From: Phymatolithon calcareum
Taxonomy: Eukaryota > Rhodophyta > Florideophyceae > Hapalidiales
Reading direction: 5' to 3'
Assembly (NCBI GenBank): GCA_977006965.1
Contig: OZ345373.1
Span: forward strand, 2,046,001 to 2,110,000
Length of the DNA stretch: 64,000 nucleotides
Position numbers and translations under genes: made by a program. Shown in pieces: positions 28,689-38,693 of the stretch. The notes under the pieces were generated by a model. It was not told the DNA's origin. It worked only from the letters and a program-made list of their open reading frames with translations, and ran no database searches. Positions within the stretch are counted from its first letter, which is position 1. Every line of letters begins with the position of its first letter.

Positions 28689-30098
28689 ATGGCGGACCGC
28701 GTCCGCTCCATGATGAAGCGGTCCAGCTCTCGCGCGGGCTCTTCGCGGGGCTCCGTCTCTCATTTGGGCACCACTCCCTGCAAATACCGCGTCGACATCT
28801 TCGTGTCGCACATTGACCACATCAAAACGGCGGACGAGGTTTGTCTTGTGTGGGATCGGCGCGGAAAGATCGTGCATACATCACTCGCGAAGGTGAAGGA
28901 CCGAAAGGCAACCTTCCGTGAAACTCTCTCAATGGAAACAACCCTTTTTCGTCGTGCAACAGCGGGCGTCAAGGTCGGTGCTCCCCCATTGCCCGGTGAA
29001 GACCTCAAGTTTGACGAGAAGAAGGCTAAAATTTCATTACGCAAATCAGGGCCCCAGGGTAAGGCGATCGGAAAAATTCTCCTTAACCTCTCGGAGTATA
29101 TCAAGGGGATGACCAGTACGATTTTCGCAGACCTCAAATTATCCAATGGTTCCGTCGTGGGCGCGAAGATTGAGGCTAAATTCTTGCATCTCGGTAAGAA
29201 AAAAAAGGAGGGAGATGTTGATGATGGTGCATCGGATGCTGGCTCCGAAATGACTGATGTGGGCATGGACAATGACTCAATTTTTGGCGATGACGCCGAT
29301 GACCTCGCAGATCTTGATATCATGGTGGAGCGCGAAGACAACGATGGTTCCTCTCATTCAACCCGCCGTGGGCAGAATGAAACGCCGGTGCATAAACGAT
29401 CCTCCGCCATCAAACTAAATTCTGCCAATTCTTCTCCCGTGTCGGACGAAGGGGGAAAGAGTATTGTACGCTCCTCAAGTGTCCGTCTCTCGCGTCGAAA
29501 AAGTACCTCTCTCGCCGAGAGCCCATCTCTGCGTAATCGCATCAAGACTCGAGTGAAAGGCAAAGACGTTCCGGAGCGTACGAAAAGCCGTCGTGAACGC
29601 CGCAGTGGTGTCGATGATGCTGCCGGGCTGCACAAAGCTGTTGAAGCGCTGCGGGCAGAAAATGAAAAACTGAAGGCGGCTAAAAGTGCGGCAATGGACG
29701 AAATCGATGCGCTTCGTCAGGAACTAAGTGCTGTGGATGAGGAACGGTCGGAAGGCAATATGAGCTCTCGAGAGGATGCCACCGTACGTCATCTACGTAA
29801 GGAACTGGAGCGTCTTACAAAGACTTGCAAAGATCTTGAGTGTCAGAAGAAAGGGCTTTTGGAGGAACTTGAGGAGTTTCATAGCGAGGAAGTTCAGTCG
29901 CGTGCCATTGGCAATGGGGATGCAACGAAACGTCTTAAGAGTAAGATCGAGGACCTTGAGATCGCGCTTCGTAGGGAGCCGAAATTCATGGATGTTGTCA
30001 ACGAACTCAAGGTGGCTAAGGTTTCGCTCGCTCTCGCGAACATGGAAAAGGAGCAGGCTTTGTTTATGCTCCAGCAACATGCATCCAGGTCGTCTTAG
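28689..30098 (+). CDS. NT-C2 domain and coiled-coil protein
   Basis: A 469-residue protein. After a basic Ser-rich N-terminus, residues 32-168 form an NT-C2 domain (EEIG1/EHBP1 type): YRVDIFVSHID, VCLVWDRRGKIVHTS, ATFRETLSMETTLFRR, GKILLNLSEYI and AKIEAKFLHLG. An acidic region (172-235) and a Ser/Arg-rich stretch follow. From about 315 to 460 there are heptad-rich coiled coils (HKAVEALRAENEKLKAAKS; LRKELERLTKTCKDLE). NT-C2 proteins link membranes to cytoskeleton or organelle positioning. The ATG at 28689 (MADRV) begins the family-like sequence; the upstream frame to 28560 is hydrophobic and unlike the family. Confidence 0.85.
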   Translation: MADRVRSMMKRSSSRAGSSRGSVSHLGTTPCKYRVDIFVSHIDHIKTADEVCLVWDRRGKIVHTSLAKVKDRKATFRETLSMETTLFRRATAGVKVGAPPLPGEDLKFDEKKAKISLRKSGPQGKAIGKILLNLSEYIKGMTSTIFADLKLSNGSVVGAKIEAKFLHLGKKKKEGDVDDGASDAGSEMTDVGMDNDSIFGDDADDLADLDIMVEREDNDGSSHSTRRGQNETPVHKRSSAIKLNSANSSPVSDEGGKSIVRSSSVRLSRRKSTSLAESPSLRNRIKTRVKGKDVPERTKSRRERRSGVDDAAGLHKAVEALRAENEKLKAAKSAAMDEIDALRQELSAVDEERSEGNMSSREDATVRHLRKELERLTKTCKDLECQKKGLLEELEEFHSEEVQSRAIGNGDATKRLKSKIEDLEIALRREPKFMDVVNELKVAKVSLALANMEKEQALFMLQQHASRSS

Positions 30099-32063
30099 GG
30101 AGAGTACTGTAACTTTCAGTTCTGGGAAGGGTCTTGATGTTGCGCTGTCACATATGTGTGGTTTTCAAGAGAGATGAAGAGCTGAGACTGTGCACTAGTG
30201 AACGGTTTCAAGTGAGACGGTGTCCCCTACACAGTTATACGTAGCGCAAGCGATATGAATCTTATCTTCACAACGATCTCTAGGGGCTGCAAGGGTTAGA
30301 ATTAGACACGCACTCCTATGGACAATGAAAGGAGTGTTCTTTTATCCGTGAAGCAAGCACTCCTAGTCTTAAAGCCGGCACTATGAAAGCCTGTAGTAAA
30401 ATCCCGCGATATTTAGTTTGCTATTGCTGGCATAGCCTGAAGATGTTCTTTGTCATCAGTCATCGTTATCGGTGCACGATCTAGCCAAAAAGCTGAATGC
30501 TGCCGGATCCGGCCGCTGATGCGAGCTCGCGCGCCAAAGGGCCCCTCGGGGAGCGGTGCCGAGTGCAGGTGGCATTGCACCGATGGACCAAAAATCGCTT
30601 CAATGCATTTCACGGACGGGGGACATGCAGTTTAACGCGTATGGCGATGCCTATCGGCCTGCGCACGAGATGAAAACTGTGGGGATGACAACCTGTCTGA
30701 CTTGTGCTGGACTAAATACAAGGAATGTGGTATTTCGAATGGGCGAAGCAGCTTGCGAAGCGGTTTGCGGAGCTAGTCGTGCGGGAGGAGCTTGTATTAA
30801 AGCTGCGAGCGGAGTTCACGCATTTGCGCAAAAAGGCGATGAGCATTACGTTGTTCTTGTAAATGCAAAACCCTTCCTCTCGTCCAAAGCACTGCAGACA
30901 CAATGAATTTGAGCAAAACAGCCAACCAACAAGCCAAAGCATAGGAGTCGTCTTCTCATGGGACTCCTTCCATAGGTATTCCTAAGCTGTGAAAAGCATC
31001 CATGGAATTTTCCCTTGCATCTCCTTGTCGCAATTAACGCAATCACCGAAGCAGTGACAATTAGCATTCCACAATAGTGGATCTGCATATTTCTTAGGCT
31101 TGTTTCACGACACTTTCTTCCAGTTCTTGCAGCGATCTTCACACAGTTCGGGCATTATTGGAGAAGTACATCAATCTTAAAGCCAGCATAGCAATAGCAG
31201 GACATTGTCGGAAGAGACGGGAATCACTTACAAGGGAATAGAATGCAGCTCCGCGGCTATGGCAAGCCCAATTGTCAATCACCCACGCGCATGTCTCCGA
31301 GATTCACTTGAAGTCCACCTGACTGATGTCTTCGCATGAGGACATTCACCGAACATTCAAAAGTCGCTCAAAAGCCGAGAAGAAAAAGTTACACAGGCCC
31401 CTGAGCGTACAAGCAAATCAAACGCCGATGCATTTTTTGAGACATTCTCAGTGGCATGATTCACGGCTGCGGCATGTTCAGTTTCCGCTTAATCAAGGAG
31501 GTGTTGGACTGTCACCTCACTATGCTCCTTTGCCAGTGGCCATCCTGTCCACGCACTTCGCAGAGGAGGTGGGAAATTGTCCTTTTGTTCGCGAGTATTA
31601 TGCGTTTGGAATATCGGAGTACGAGACGGGGCTTGTACGAGTCCTGTCTCATGCAAGCCATCAAAACCGAATCAGAACGTGGGTACTGCATATTAGAGTG
31701 ATTCAAATTTTCGTATCATAGCTTGGAGGGATATGATATACTCCGTTGAAATTGGCGCGAAACTCAGAGATACCCTCCATCGACCAATGATATGTAAGCA
31801 CTTGGACCCCATTGCCAAAATTCTGCCAATGGCCGCTTCGCAAAACCGCGCGAAGACAAGTGGTCCAACACACCATACGCCCAACTCGGCTTGGCATACG
31901 ATTGCAAGCAATCCATGGATTGCTTGGGACGCATGAGGTGAATTCTCGTCCCCTACCCATCGACAAATTCTCCACCCTGCCACCGCTCTCCTCCTTTGCA
32001 TCATCCGCATTGTCTTGCTCTCTCGATACAAGTGGGTCACTCCGACCGCGCGAAAGCAGCGCC
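30099..32063. other. gene-poor stretch before the SUMO protease
   Basis: Short frames only; the 116-residue plus frame at 30556-30906 and the 131-residue frame at 31326-31721 show no motif. A 22-bp perfect palindrome lies at 31905-31926. Small fold-backs include CACTCCTATGG...GGAGTG near 30310-30333. Confidence 0.45.
31905..31926. repeat. 22-bp perfect palindrome upstream of the SUMO protease
   Basis: Arms CAAGCAATCCA and complement with no spacer, ending 137 bases before the ATG at 32064. The placement resembles the palindromes before ALG14 and MT. Confidence 0.9.
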
Positions 32064-34190
32064 ATGACTACTTCGGGGTCTGGGTCGCGACTGAAGCGTA
32101 AGCGTCGCCCCATCGACATCCTCGAGGTGAAAGATGGGGAGCTGAATGCAGTAAGAAATGCCCCACTATTTCTATCTCAAGGCAAGCGACAAATGGCCGC
32201 CGCGGCCAAGCAAGAGGAAGAAAAGCGAAAGAAGTTGCAGCGTGCTGCAGAGCAGCGCAGGGAGAAAGAGAAGGCTGAGCGTGCAACACGAGATTTGCAA
32301 GCGAGACAGAGACAGGCGGCGGCTACCATTGCAGGAAATTGTGTCGACCTTACGCAAGAGATTGACGATGCCGCGAAGAAATGCGTCATCACCGTCGATG
32401 AATCGGAACTAGTGTCTGAGATTGATGACTCTGACTTTGAATCTACTGCACCGACCCGTTCCGCAAATGCAACACCGCCGCGGGAATCTTCGACGTCAAA
32501 CGGTGAAATATTGCTTGATGACAGTTCGGAAGACGAAGCTGACACCAGCCGTGCAATTCTGCATAAAGAGAATGCATCTGCTGCTGAAGCACCAAGCAAA
32601 ATGCCTACAAACCGAACAAAACCATCTGTCGGAGAAGGGACTGAGGACATCGTCGTCATTTCATCAGATGAAGAAGAAGATCCAAGTCCGAAACGAAGTC
32701 GACCATTTTGGCAATCGGGTATCAAGAATCCCAAGCTTAAATCACGAAAAGCAAAGACTGCCGAGTTGGTCCCGCTTAACGTCCAGGGTAATGCATTATT
32801 CAGTAATCCGCTGACAAATCCTTCATCAAGTGAATTGCTCAAAAAGTCGACTGGAAGAGTATCTGGATTAAAAACCCGGCAATATGGAAAAAAAGACAAA
32901 AACCGAAGTCCGCTCAAGGAGATAAACAAACAAGGAAGTCGTGCATCGAAAAAGCCAGCAAAGCAGAAGCAGACGGTTTTCAAAAACCTCTCAGCTGCGA
33001 GTGCTCACCTGGCTTCTGCAGCTGTGAAACAGCCTCACCAGCGACGTCCTCTCCTGGGGGAAGTACTTTCGAACCGTATGGCCGAGCAACAGCGCCAAAG
33101 AGGCGTTCATCGCTTCGATAGAATATCTCACCGCAAGTCCCCCATATTTGTTAACCTTGAGGCGGACGAGAAACCTGATGTCTGGCAAAAATCCGGCCTA
33201 CAAAAAACCAGAAGTCCCGACAAAGCCAAGCGAAAGCGAATATCCCGCTCTGCTGGTCGTGAAAATATGATCCAAAAAGCAATCTCGCTGTCAGGGCAAA
33301 CAACCCCTGGGCATGTGGTTCCCGTCGACAAGCAAAAGCGCAATAAGCGTCTCGAACCGTTGTCCATCGGTGAGGAAAACCTCGTGAAAAAGCTGACAAT
33401 TAAAGTTCCGAAGCGGAAGGTTATGGCGACAGTTAAGTGCGCAAATATTACGCTGCGCGGAGAAGACTTCAGTTGTCTTCGTGGTTGTCGCTGGCTCAAC
33501 GATGAGCTTATGAACTCATTTGCGGCACTAATTAACGAGCGAAACAAGACCTTTTTTGCGGAACAAGAGAACATTTCCAGTTGCGAAGCCTCCCCTGGAC
33601 TTTCGGAAGATGTTGTCGTGCATGGCAGCGATGTGCCGATGCACCATGACCCTAACACAACGGCTCTATTTCAGCGTAAGCGGCCTCGGGTGCACGTGTT
33701 TAACACATTTTTCTACACGCGCTTAACGACAAATGGATACGACTACGACGGTGTGCGACGATGGCCCAATCGTGCTGGGGTTAAGGTTACCGAGATGGAT
33801 CTGATCATGTTTCCAATTAACCTGAATAACTTTCATTGGGTTCTTGCTTTTATCGACCTTCGATCAAAGCAGTTCGTTTATTGCGACTCTATGTATGGAC
33901 ATGACCACTGCGACGTGCTGAAAACTTTGCGGAGATGGCTGCTGGACGAGGTCACTCACAAGTTTGGGCAACAGACGGCGCTGATTATGGATATTGCCAA
34001 TTGGTCATGTCTTGAAAACCCGAAGTATCTACCGCAGCAGCGTGACGCAGGATCGTGTGGCGTTTTTGCGCTGTACACTGCGGATTATCTTGAGGTCGGG
34101 CAGAAGCCGGATTTCACACAGGAGGATATTCGTATCTTGCGACAGAGAACCGCTCTCTTTTTGACGAAAAATAAGTTGGTACCGCGATAG
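32064..34190 (+). CDS. ULP1/SENP-family SUMO protease
   Basis: A 708-residue cysteine protease (C48) that matures SUMO or removes it from targets. The catalytic domain (about 450-708) contains CRWLNDELMNSF, HVFNTFFYTRL, NNFHWVLAFIDL with catalytic His591, VYCDSM with Asp608, and PQQRDAGSCGVF with Gln659 and Cys665. The N-terminal 440 residues are charged and low-complexity, with a basic start (RLKRKRR) suggesting nuclear import and a Lys/Glu/Ala helix (about 50-80). Two likely SUMO-interacting motifs are DIVVISSDEEED (about 195-206) and EILLDDSSEDE (about 148-158). The start is the ATG at 32064 (MTTSGSGS); the frame runs upstream but lacks conserved features. Confidence 0.95.
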   Translation: MTTSGSGSRLKRKRRPIDILEVKDGELNAVRNAPLFLSQGKRQMAAAAKQEEEKRKKLQRAAEQRREKEKAERATRDLQARQRQAAATIAGNCVDLTQEIDDAAKKCVITVDESELVSEIDDSDFESTAPTRSANATPPRESSTSNGEILLDDSSEDEADTSRAILHKENASAAEAPSKMPTNRTKPSVGEGTEDIVVISSDEEEDPSPKRSRPFWQSGIKNPKLKSRKAKTAELVPLNVQGNALFSNPLTNPSSSELLKKSTGRVSGLKTRQYGKKDKNRSPLKEINKQGSRASKKPAKQKQTVFKNLSAASAHLASAAVKQPHQRRPLLGEVLSNRMAEQQRQRGVHRFDRISHRKSPIFVNLEADEKPDVWQKSGLQKTRSPDKAKRKRISRSAGRENMIQKAISLSGQTTPGHVVPVDKQKRNKRLEPLSIGEENLVKKLTIKVPKRKVMATVKCANITLRGEDFSCLRGCRWLNDELMNSFAALINERNKTFFAEQENISSCEASPGLSEDVVVHGSDVPMHHDPNTTALFQRKRPRVHVFNTFFYTRLTTNGYDYDGVRRWPNRAGVKVTEMDLIMFPINLNNFHWVLAFIDLRSKQFVYCDSMYGHDHCDVLKTLRRWLLDEVTHKFGQQTALIMDIANWSCLENPKYLPQQRDAGSCGVFALYTADYLEVGQKPDFTQEDIRILRQRTALFLTKNKLVPR

Positions 34191-36039
34191 TGTAGCAGTA
34201 AGGCAGGAAGATTTTTAACTTATTTGGGCGTTTCTTCTGGTTACTGTTCGACAATAAACACTTCCGGAAGGCTAGGGATATATCGCCAATAGTTTTCACA
34301 ATATATCTTGTGTGCTCCTGGGATAAGCCACTCTTGTACCATGGCTGGTGGAACTCTATGTACATCTCCCTCTTCGCAGCCTGAATGAATTGCTCTTGCC
34401 CTTGCGTGCGCGTGGCACTATATATGCTGTGCAATATTGCCATGGTAATTTTACGACATGCCGTAAAAGTACCATCTTTTTAGTTCCCAATTTCGATTCT
34501 TCCCGTGTCAAGTCGCTTTCCATTCAAGAATGTGAATTATAGCCCCAGGTCCTCAGAAACGTGATGACAGATAGTCCGTCCGCTAGATGAAGTTGCAGTC
34601 GCGTCCTCTGTGGTGTTTTATTCTTGAGTAAATGTTCTCCCTAGGGAAGGTCAATGACATATCAAGAGTCAAGTCAGATGGAGCACTGACTTCGAACGAC
34701 ATGCAAAATTTTACTGAAGGTTTGGTGACCAAACATGAAGGTGAGCAGGTACATCCGGAAATCATCAGTCTTCGAGTGCCAATGCACATCGCACAAGCAG
34801 AGACAAGGATTCTGGAATTTGCTACACATTTCTCCTAGATAGTAGAAGAAGCTGGGTACCCGACCTTCAAGGAAAACAATCCGAAGAAAGCCATAGCCCT
34901 CATGCAGGATAACGTATTCCCAACAAGTTCGAAAAAGGTAATGGAAAGACACATCGAAAATCAGGCAGGATTGAAGGACGACCTAAGGGCCTATATCAAT
35001 TTATTGGGCAAGGAAACAGAGGGCAGCAAGCATGCGCCCTAACGGTCCACCATTAAAACCGAAAAAACCGCGAACAACTGGATCCCAAGTGGACACGAAA
35101 CCAAAGAAATGGACTCCAGTTTTCATTTATCCTCCATGTAAGACCAAAAGAAAAAAGGGCTTTCTAAGCAACTGCAAGATTGTGAGGAAGATGTGAAGAA
35201 ACGGCTACTCACAGCGATTACAGTTCGAAAAGCTAGCCCTGTTACTTGGTGAGGCGTTGGTAGATTTTTGAAAAATCTTTACATATCCCCGTCTTCTTCT
35301 GTATCCACTTGCTTCTCTGGTAGGTATGCACCTCACCTCACTGTTTAGATGCGGCAGGCCGGTTCCACCCATTTCGCCCTCGCCTGCATACATGCACATT
35401 TGGGGGTGAGATTTTTCTGGTAGAGCCTATCAAAATACTCGGTACTTGATCATGCTTGATCTCTCGTCAATTCTGAGTTCCTGCATATCAGACACCTTTC
35501 GTTGCTCGTCGTGCTACTTGTGCGTTCTCCCATTTTATGGGCTATTAGTCCTAAGCAAAGCCTCCTCTTAAATTATTCCACTAGTCGACAACCAGAAAGA
35601 TTGTGCAAACGCCGAAAACTTTGCCAGCAACGAACACAACAAGCCGAGGCACTTTCCAATGTCTTCCTTGACTTGACCACCCCGTCCAAAGTCACTATTT
35701 TCGGACATAAGAAATTTGACTCAGCAGAACTAATCTACGTAGGTTCTTACCAAGCGCACCTTGTGGATCTCAGTACATCCAGATCTACTGTTAGCTTTGT
35801 TTTCGTGATGCCTACTACCATTAGAAGAAGGCATGCTTTACTAGTTTCTGAACAAGGCAGCGATCTGCCATTGCAGCATGAATACGAAGTTTCTTGGATA
35901 TCTTTAGATCATGAACAGTTGCCCGAATCTCTATTTATGTGCAAGCCGTACCCACTTCCTCAGTACTATTATCAGCATCTGGCAGCGCAGTCACCTCTCA
36001 CCAGCATACCTTTCACCTACCATTGTTCTCATCTGCAAC
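34191..36039. other. gene-poor stretch
   Basis: No recognisable gene. A 207-residue plus frame at 35502-36125 lacks any family pattern and runs through the signal peptide of the next gene in another frame, so I do not call it. Confidence 0.5.
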
Positions 36040-36396
36040 ATGGCTTTCACCAAATCCTTGCTCCCAACCCTGATCCTTCTCGTCGTCGCCATCTGACAAT
36101 CTTTTGCTTGTGTGGTGTTGTATGAGCACTTCGACTTTAGAGGCAAGAGCATGAACACCACACAAGCAAAACGGACCGTTTATCAGTTTTGGAGACTGTA
36201 CGTTGTAGGCCACAATGCCTTCAGTTTCCTCCAACCCAAACGAATTTCCTGCGCACGGTCTGCTCGGTGCTCGGGAGAGAGCATGGTAGAGTTTAAGCCG
36301 GCTTTTGAAGTTTTGCTGAGCTGTCCGATAGGAAGGATGGGGAGAGGAACGGTGTTCTGGCAGAGAAAGGAGCGGCACATAGTGCTAGGCTTTTAA
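36040..36396 (+). pseudogene. secreted beta/gamma-crystallin-like protein with in-frame TGA
   Basis: From the ATG at 36040, 18 codons encode a clear signal peptide (MAFTKSLLPTLILLVVAI), then TGA at 36094-36096, then the same frame continues for 99 codons to 36396. The downstream part has CVVLYEHFDFRGKSMN, which resembles the first strand and turn of beta/gamma-crystallin motifs (YE.xxFxGxS), then GHNAFSFLQP in place of the usual NDxxSSL strand. A perfect 18-bp inverted repeat begins 6 bases after the TGA. It is either a recent pseudogene with one nonsense change or a readthrough gene. The crystallin assignment is by pattern only. Confidence 0.5.
36102..36171. repeat. perfect 18-bp stem with 34-base loop after an in-frame TGA
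   Basis: TTTTGCTTGTGTGGTGTT at 36102-36119 is the exact reverse complement of 36154-36171. The stem starts 6 bases after the TGA at 36094-36096, within the coding frame of the crystallin-like gene. Confidence 0.9.
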
Positions 36397-38072
36397 GTTG
36401 CGGGATGGCGGAGGAAAAGCCGAATTGATACTTTTCAAACATCAAGGGCCGATATCCTCCTTTTCGGGTCCTCGACAAGCATGTCCTTGAAGCGGACTTG
36501 TAGGCCTGCCAACAATTCACATGCCTCCTGTGCCCAGGTTGCAAATTTTCAAGGTGCTATTCGAGTTGTGAGCAAGTGGCCAATGCCGTGCATACAGGGA
36601 AAAAATCGTGCCCACTCATTTTTGACACCCCCATGAGTTGTTTCACCACAGCATGATATGTGCCGTTGTTCTAGCATTGTTAGAGCCATGGCTTACCTTA
36701 GATTGTGGGCTTGTTTAATGTCTTTCATGGCTCGGCCGAGGTACACCGGACGAGGGAGGCGGTCTTAATCAGAGAGACGTGGATCCTACGCTTTCCGTGA
36801 CCGGATCGGATTGTGTGCCACGCTCTTCACTTTCTCCCAGAAACTTTGCCAGAAGCAATATATCCAACTCGAGTCCTCAAATTTTCTATTTCGGGCCGAA
36901 GCATATTTCATCGACAAATTTAAAATCATCGAGCATTGCTGGGCATCATTCGAGAATAGGCCTTCTCGGTGAGATCGGTTCCCGAGGTTCGTAGACGTGT
37001 TACCCTTGGGAAGGTTTGCCCGTCTATCGATAGCAAGGGTCGGGATATTTTCTGCATGTCTTTATTTGGAATCTTGTAATTGTAACAGCTAGACATTCGG
37101 AGTTGGTCATCTTAGCTCCGCAATTGTCGTACAGAAGAACAGATCCCGAGCAGCTTTTAGGGGGCGTCTGCCCGTTTGTCCCTTCCCGCGTATGAGGCAA
37201 ATCCTGAAGGAGACCTTGCTCGCACAACCCAATCATTTTCAGCCAAAGCGACCCTGGCTCAATTGGGCTTGGAAAACGTAGCCAGCAAGTTTGATGGTCA
37301 ATGAAGTGAACCGTGGGAAAGTGACGACCGACAAGACGTTCCTACAATCATCGTCAAACCTGAGGGCTTTGGCATTGATCTTGCCGAGACTTCGCAATGT
37401 GGCGGCGGAATACAACTAGATATGGACACAACCGGCATGCAGCTGACCGTCACTGGTTCAGCTTTTATAGTACAGTATTACCTCCGGATTTCATAGGACG
37501 CGACCCTTGTTCGGCGACAGTAGCGTCGAGCAAGGGCCCATTGAGAGTTAATCTGAACTTCCCGGAGTTGATAGACATCTCGCTCTCACTTTTTGCTTCA
37601 GTGGGAATTGACGAGGTCCAAACAGTTCGAGTGATGCCAACGCTGTAACGTCCTTGTAGTGAAAAGTGTCTTTGTCGCAAGTAACGGTGACTGCGTTGAA
37701 ATTTAATGAAGGTAACTCGCGGTGTGGACATTCAAAAATAGTGCTCCACGTTGAACGCTATCTAGATTGCCGTGCAACGTGCTGTGCCGCCGTATGTGGA
37801 CAGGGAAAGCGACATGGACGGTGGCTGAAGTGGTGGCGCACTGATGCATCCGTTCGGGCACAAGAAGCGAAACTGAAAGAGACATACAGCATGTCGTGGG
37901 CAACTTTCTTGACTTTGGTTTTTGCGAATTCCGTGCCAGACTTTATAGCTCCCTTAGCAACGCCTGCATCGGACAGCGCTCGGAAGCACAGCACGGAGCA
38001 CATGTACAATGCAATGTTATTGTGTTCAGGGGATTAAGAGTATCATATTGTTGTTCGGTATCTTGGTAATAC
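36397..38072. other. gene-poor stretch
   Basis: No recognisable gene. The 123-residue plus frame at 37666-38037 has no family motif. TACTGTA/TACAGTA motifs begin to recur from 37468 onward. Confidence 0.45.
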
Positions 38073-38693
38073 CAGGGGAATGTTAGAGGGGGAGTAAAGC
38101 AACTATTTGATGTAACATAAATTTAAGTGGAAAAGGCGCAAGCGTTGTGCCAGGTAAATTATGAACATTTTCGGTATCAAAAAAATACCGTGAAAACAAA
38201 GAGCTCGCCGATGCAACAATCGGACGTTGGTAGTTGTTGGCCAATAGGAACGTTCAATGGCGACTGCGACGACGACATTTGGGATTATTACAGTGCACAT
38301 GAGCGCCGTAAGGGTTGCTTTAGTTTGTACGACTCTGATGGGCGTTGTAATTGCTGGAGGAAATAAATGGAGAAAAAATGTGATGTGGTCGCATGTGATA
38401 GGTTAATGCGAGGACGCTTAATACGGCCCTTTTGTGCAGTGCACACCGCGCTTAGTCCATAAGCATTAATTCCAGATATTTCTATCCACAAAATGTATCC
38501 TGCAACGAGAGCCTCTCTCACATTGGGATTTCCCAATGTTCCAGAAAACTTACGGCTAGTCTTCTATTTCATGCAAGATTCTATGATACCGTCGGACTCC
38601 ACTCGCAATGTTTCATACGCGCGCAGCAATTTTCGATCATAACAACCGGTATGATAGGGGGGTCTGCTTTACTCCCCCTCTAACATTCCCCTG
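38073..38693. mobile_element. hAT-like non-autonomous element (MITE), 621 bp
   Basis: Perfect 29-base terminal inverted repeats (38073-38101 and 38665-38693) begin CAGGGGAATGTTAGAGGGGG. They are flanked by a direct 7-bp duplication GTAATAC (38066-38072 and 38694-38700). The CAGGG start is typical of hAT ends, although hAT elements usually duplicate 8 bp. The internal frames (60-80 residues) show no transposase, so it depends on another element. The perfect repeats suggest recent movement. Confidence 0.85.

Noticed and set aside
36094-36096. TGA as a selenocysteine codon.
   Set aside because: The position just after the signal peptide is not a redox site, and I see no recognisable SECIS downstream; readthrough or pseudogene is more likely.
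35502-36125. 207-codon frame as a gene.
   Set aside because: No family pattern, it overlaps the signal-peptide frame of the crystallin-like gene, and its composition is like surrounding non-coding DNA.
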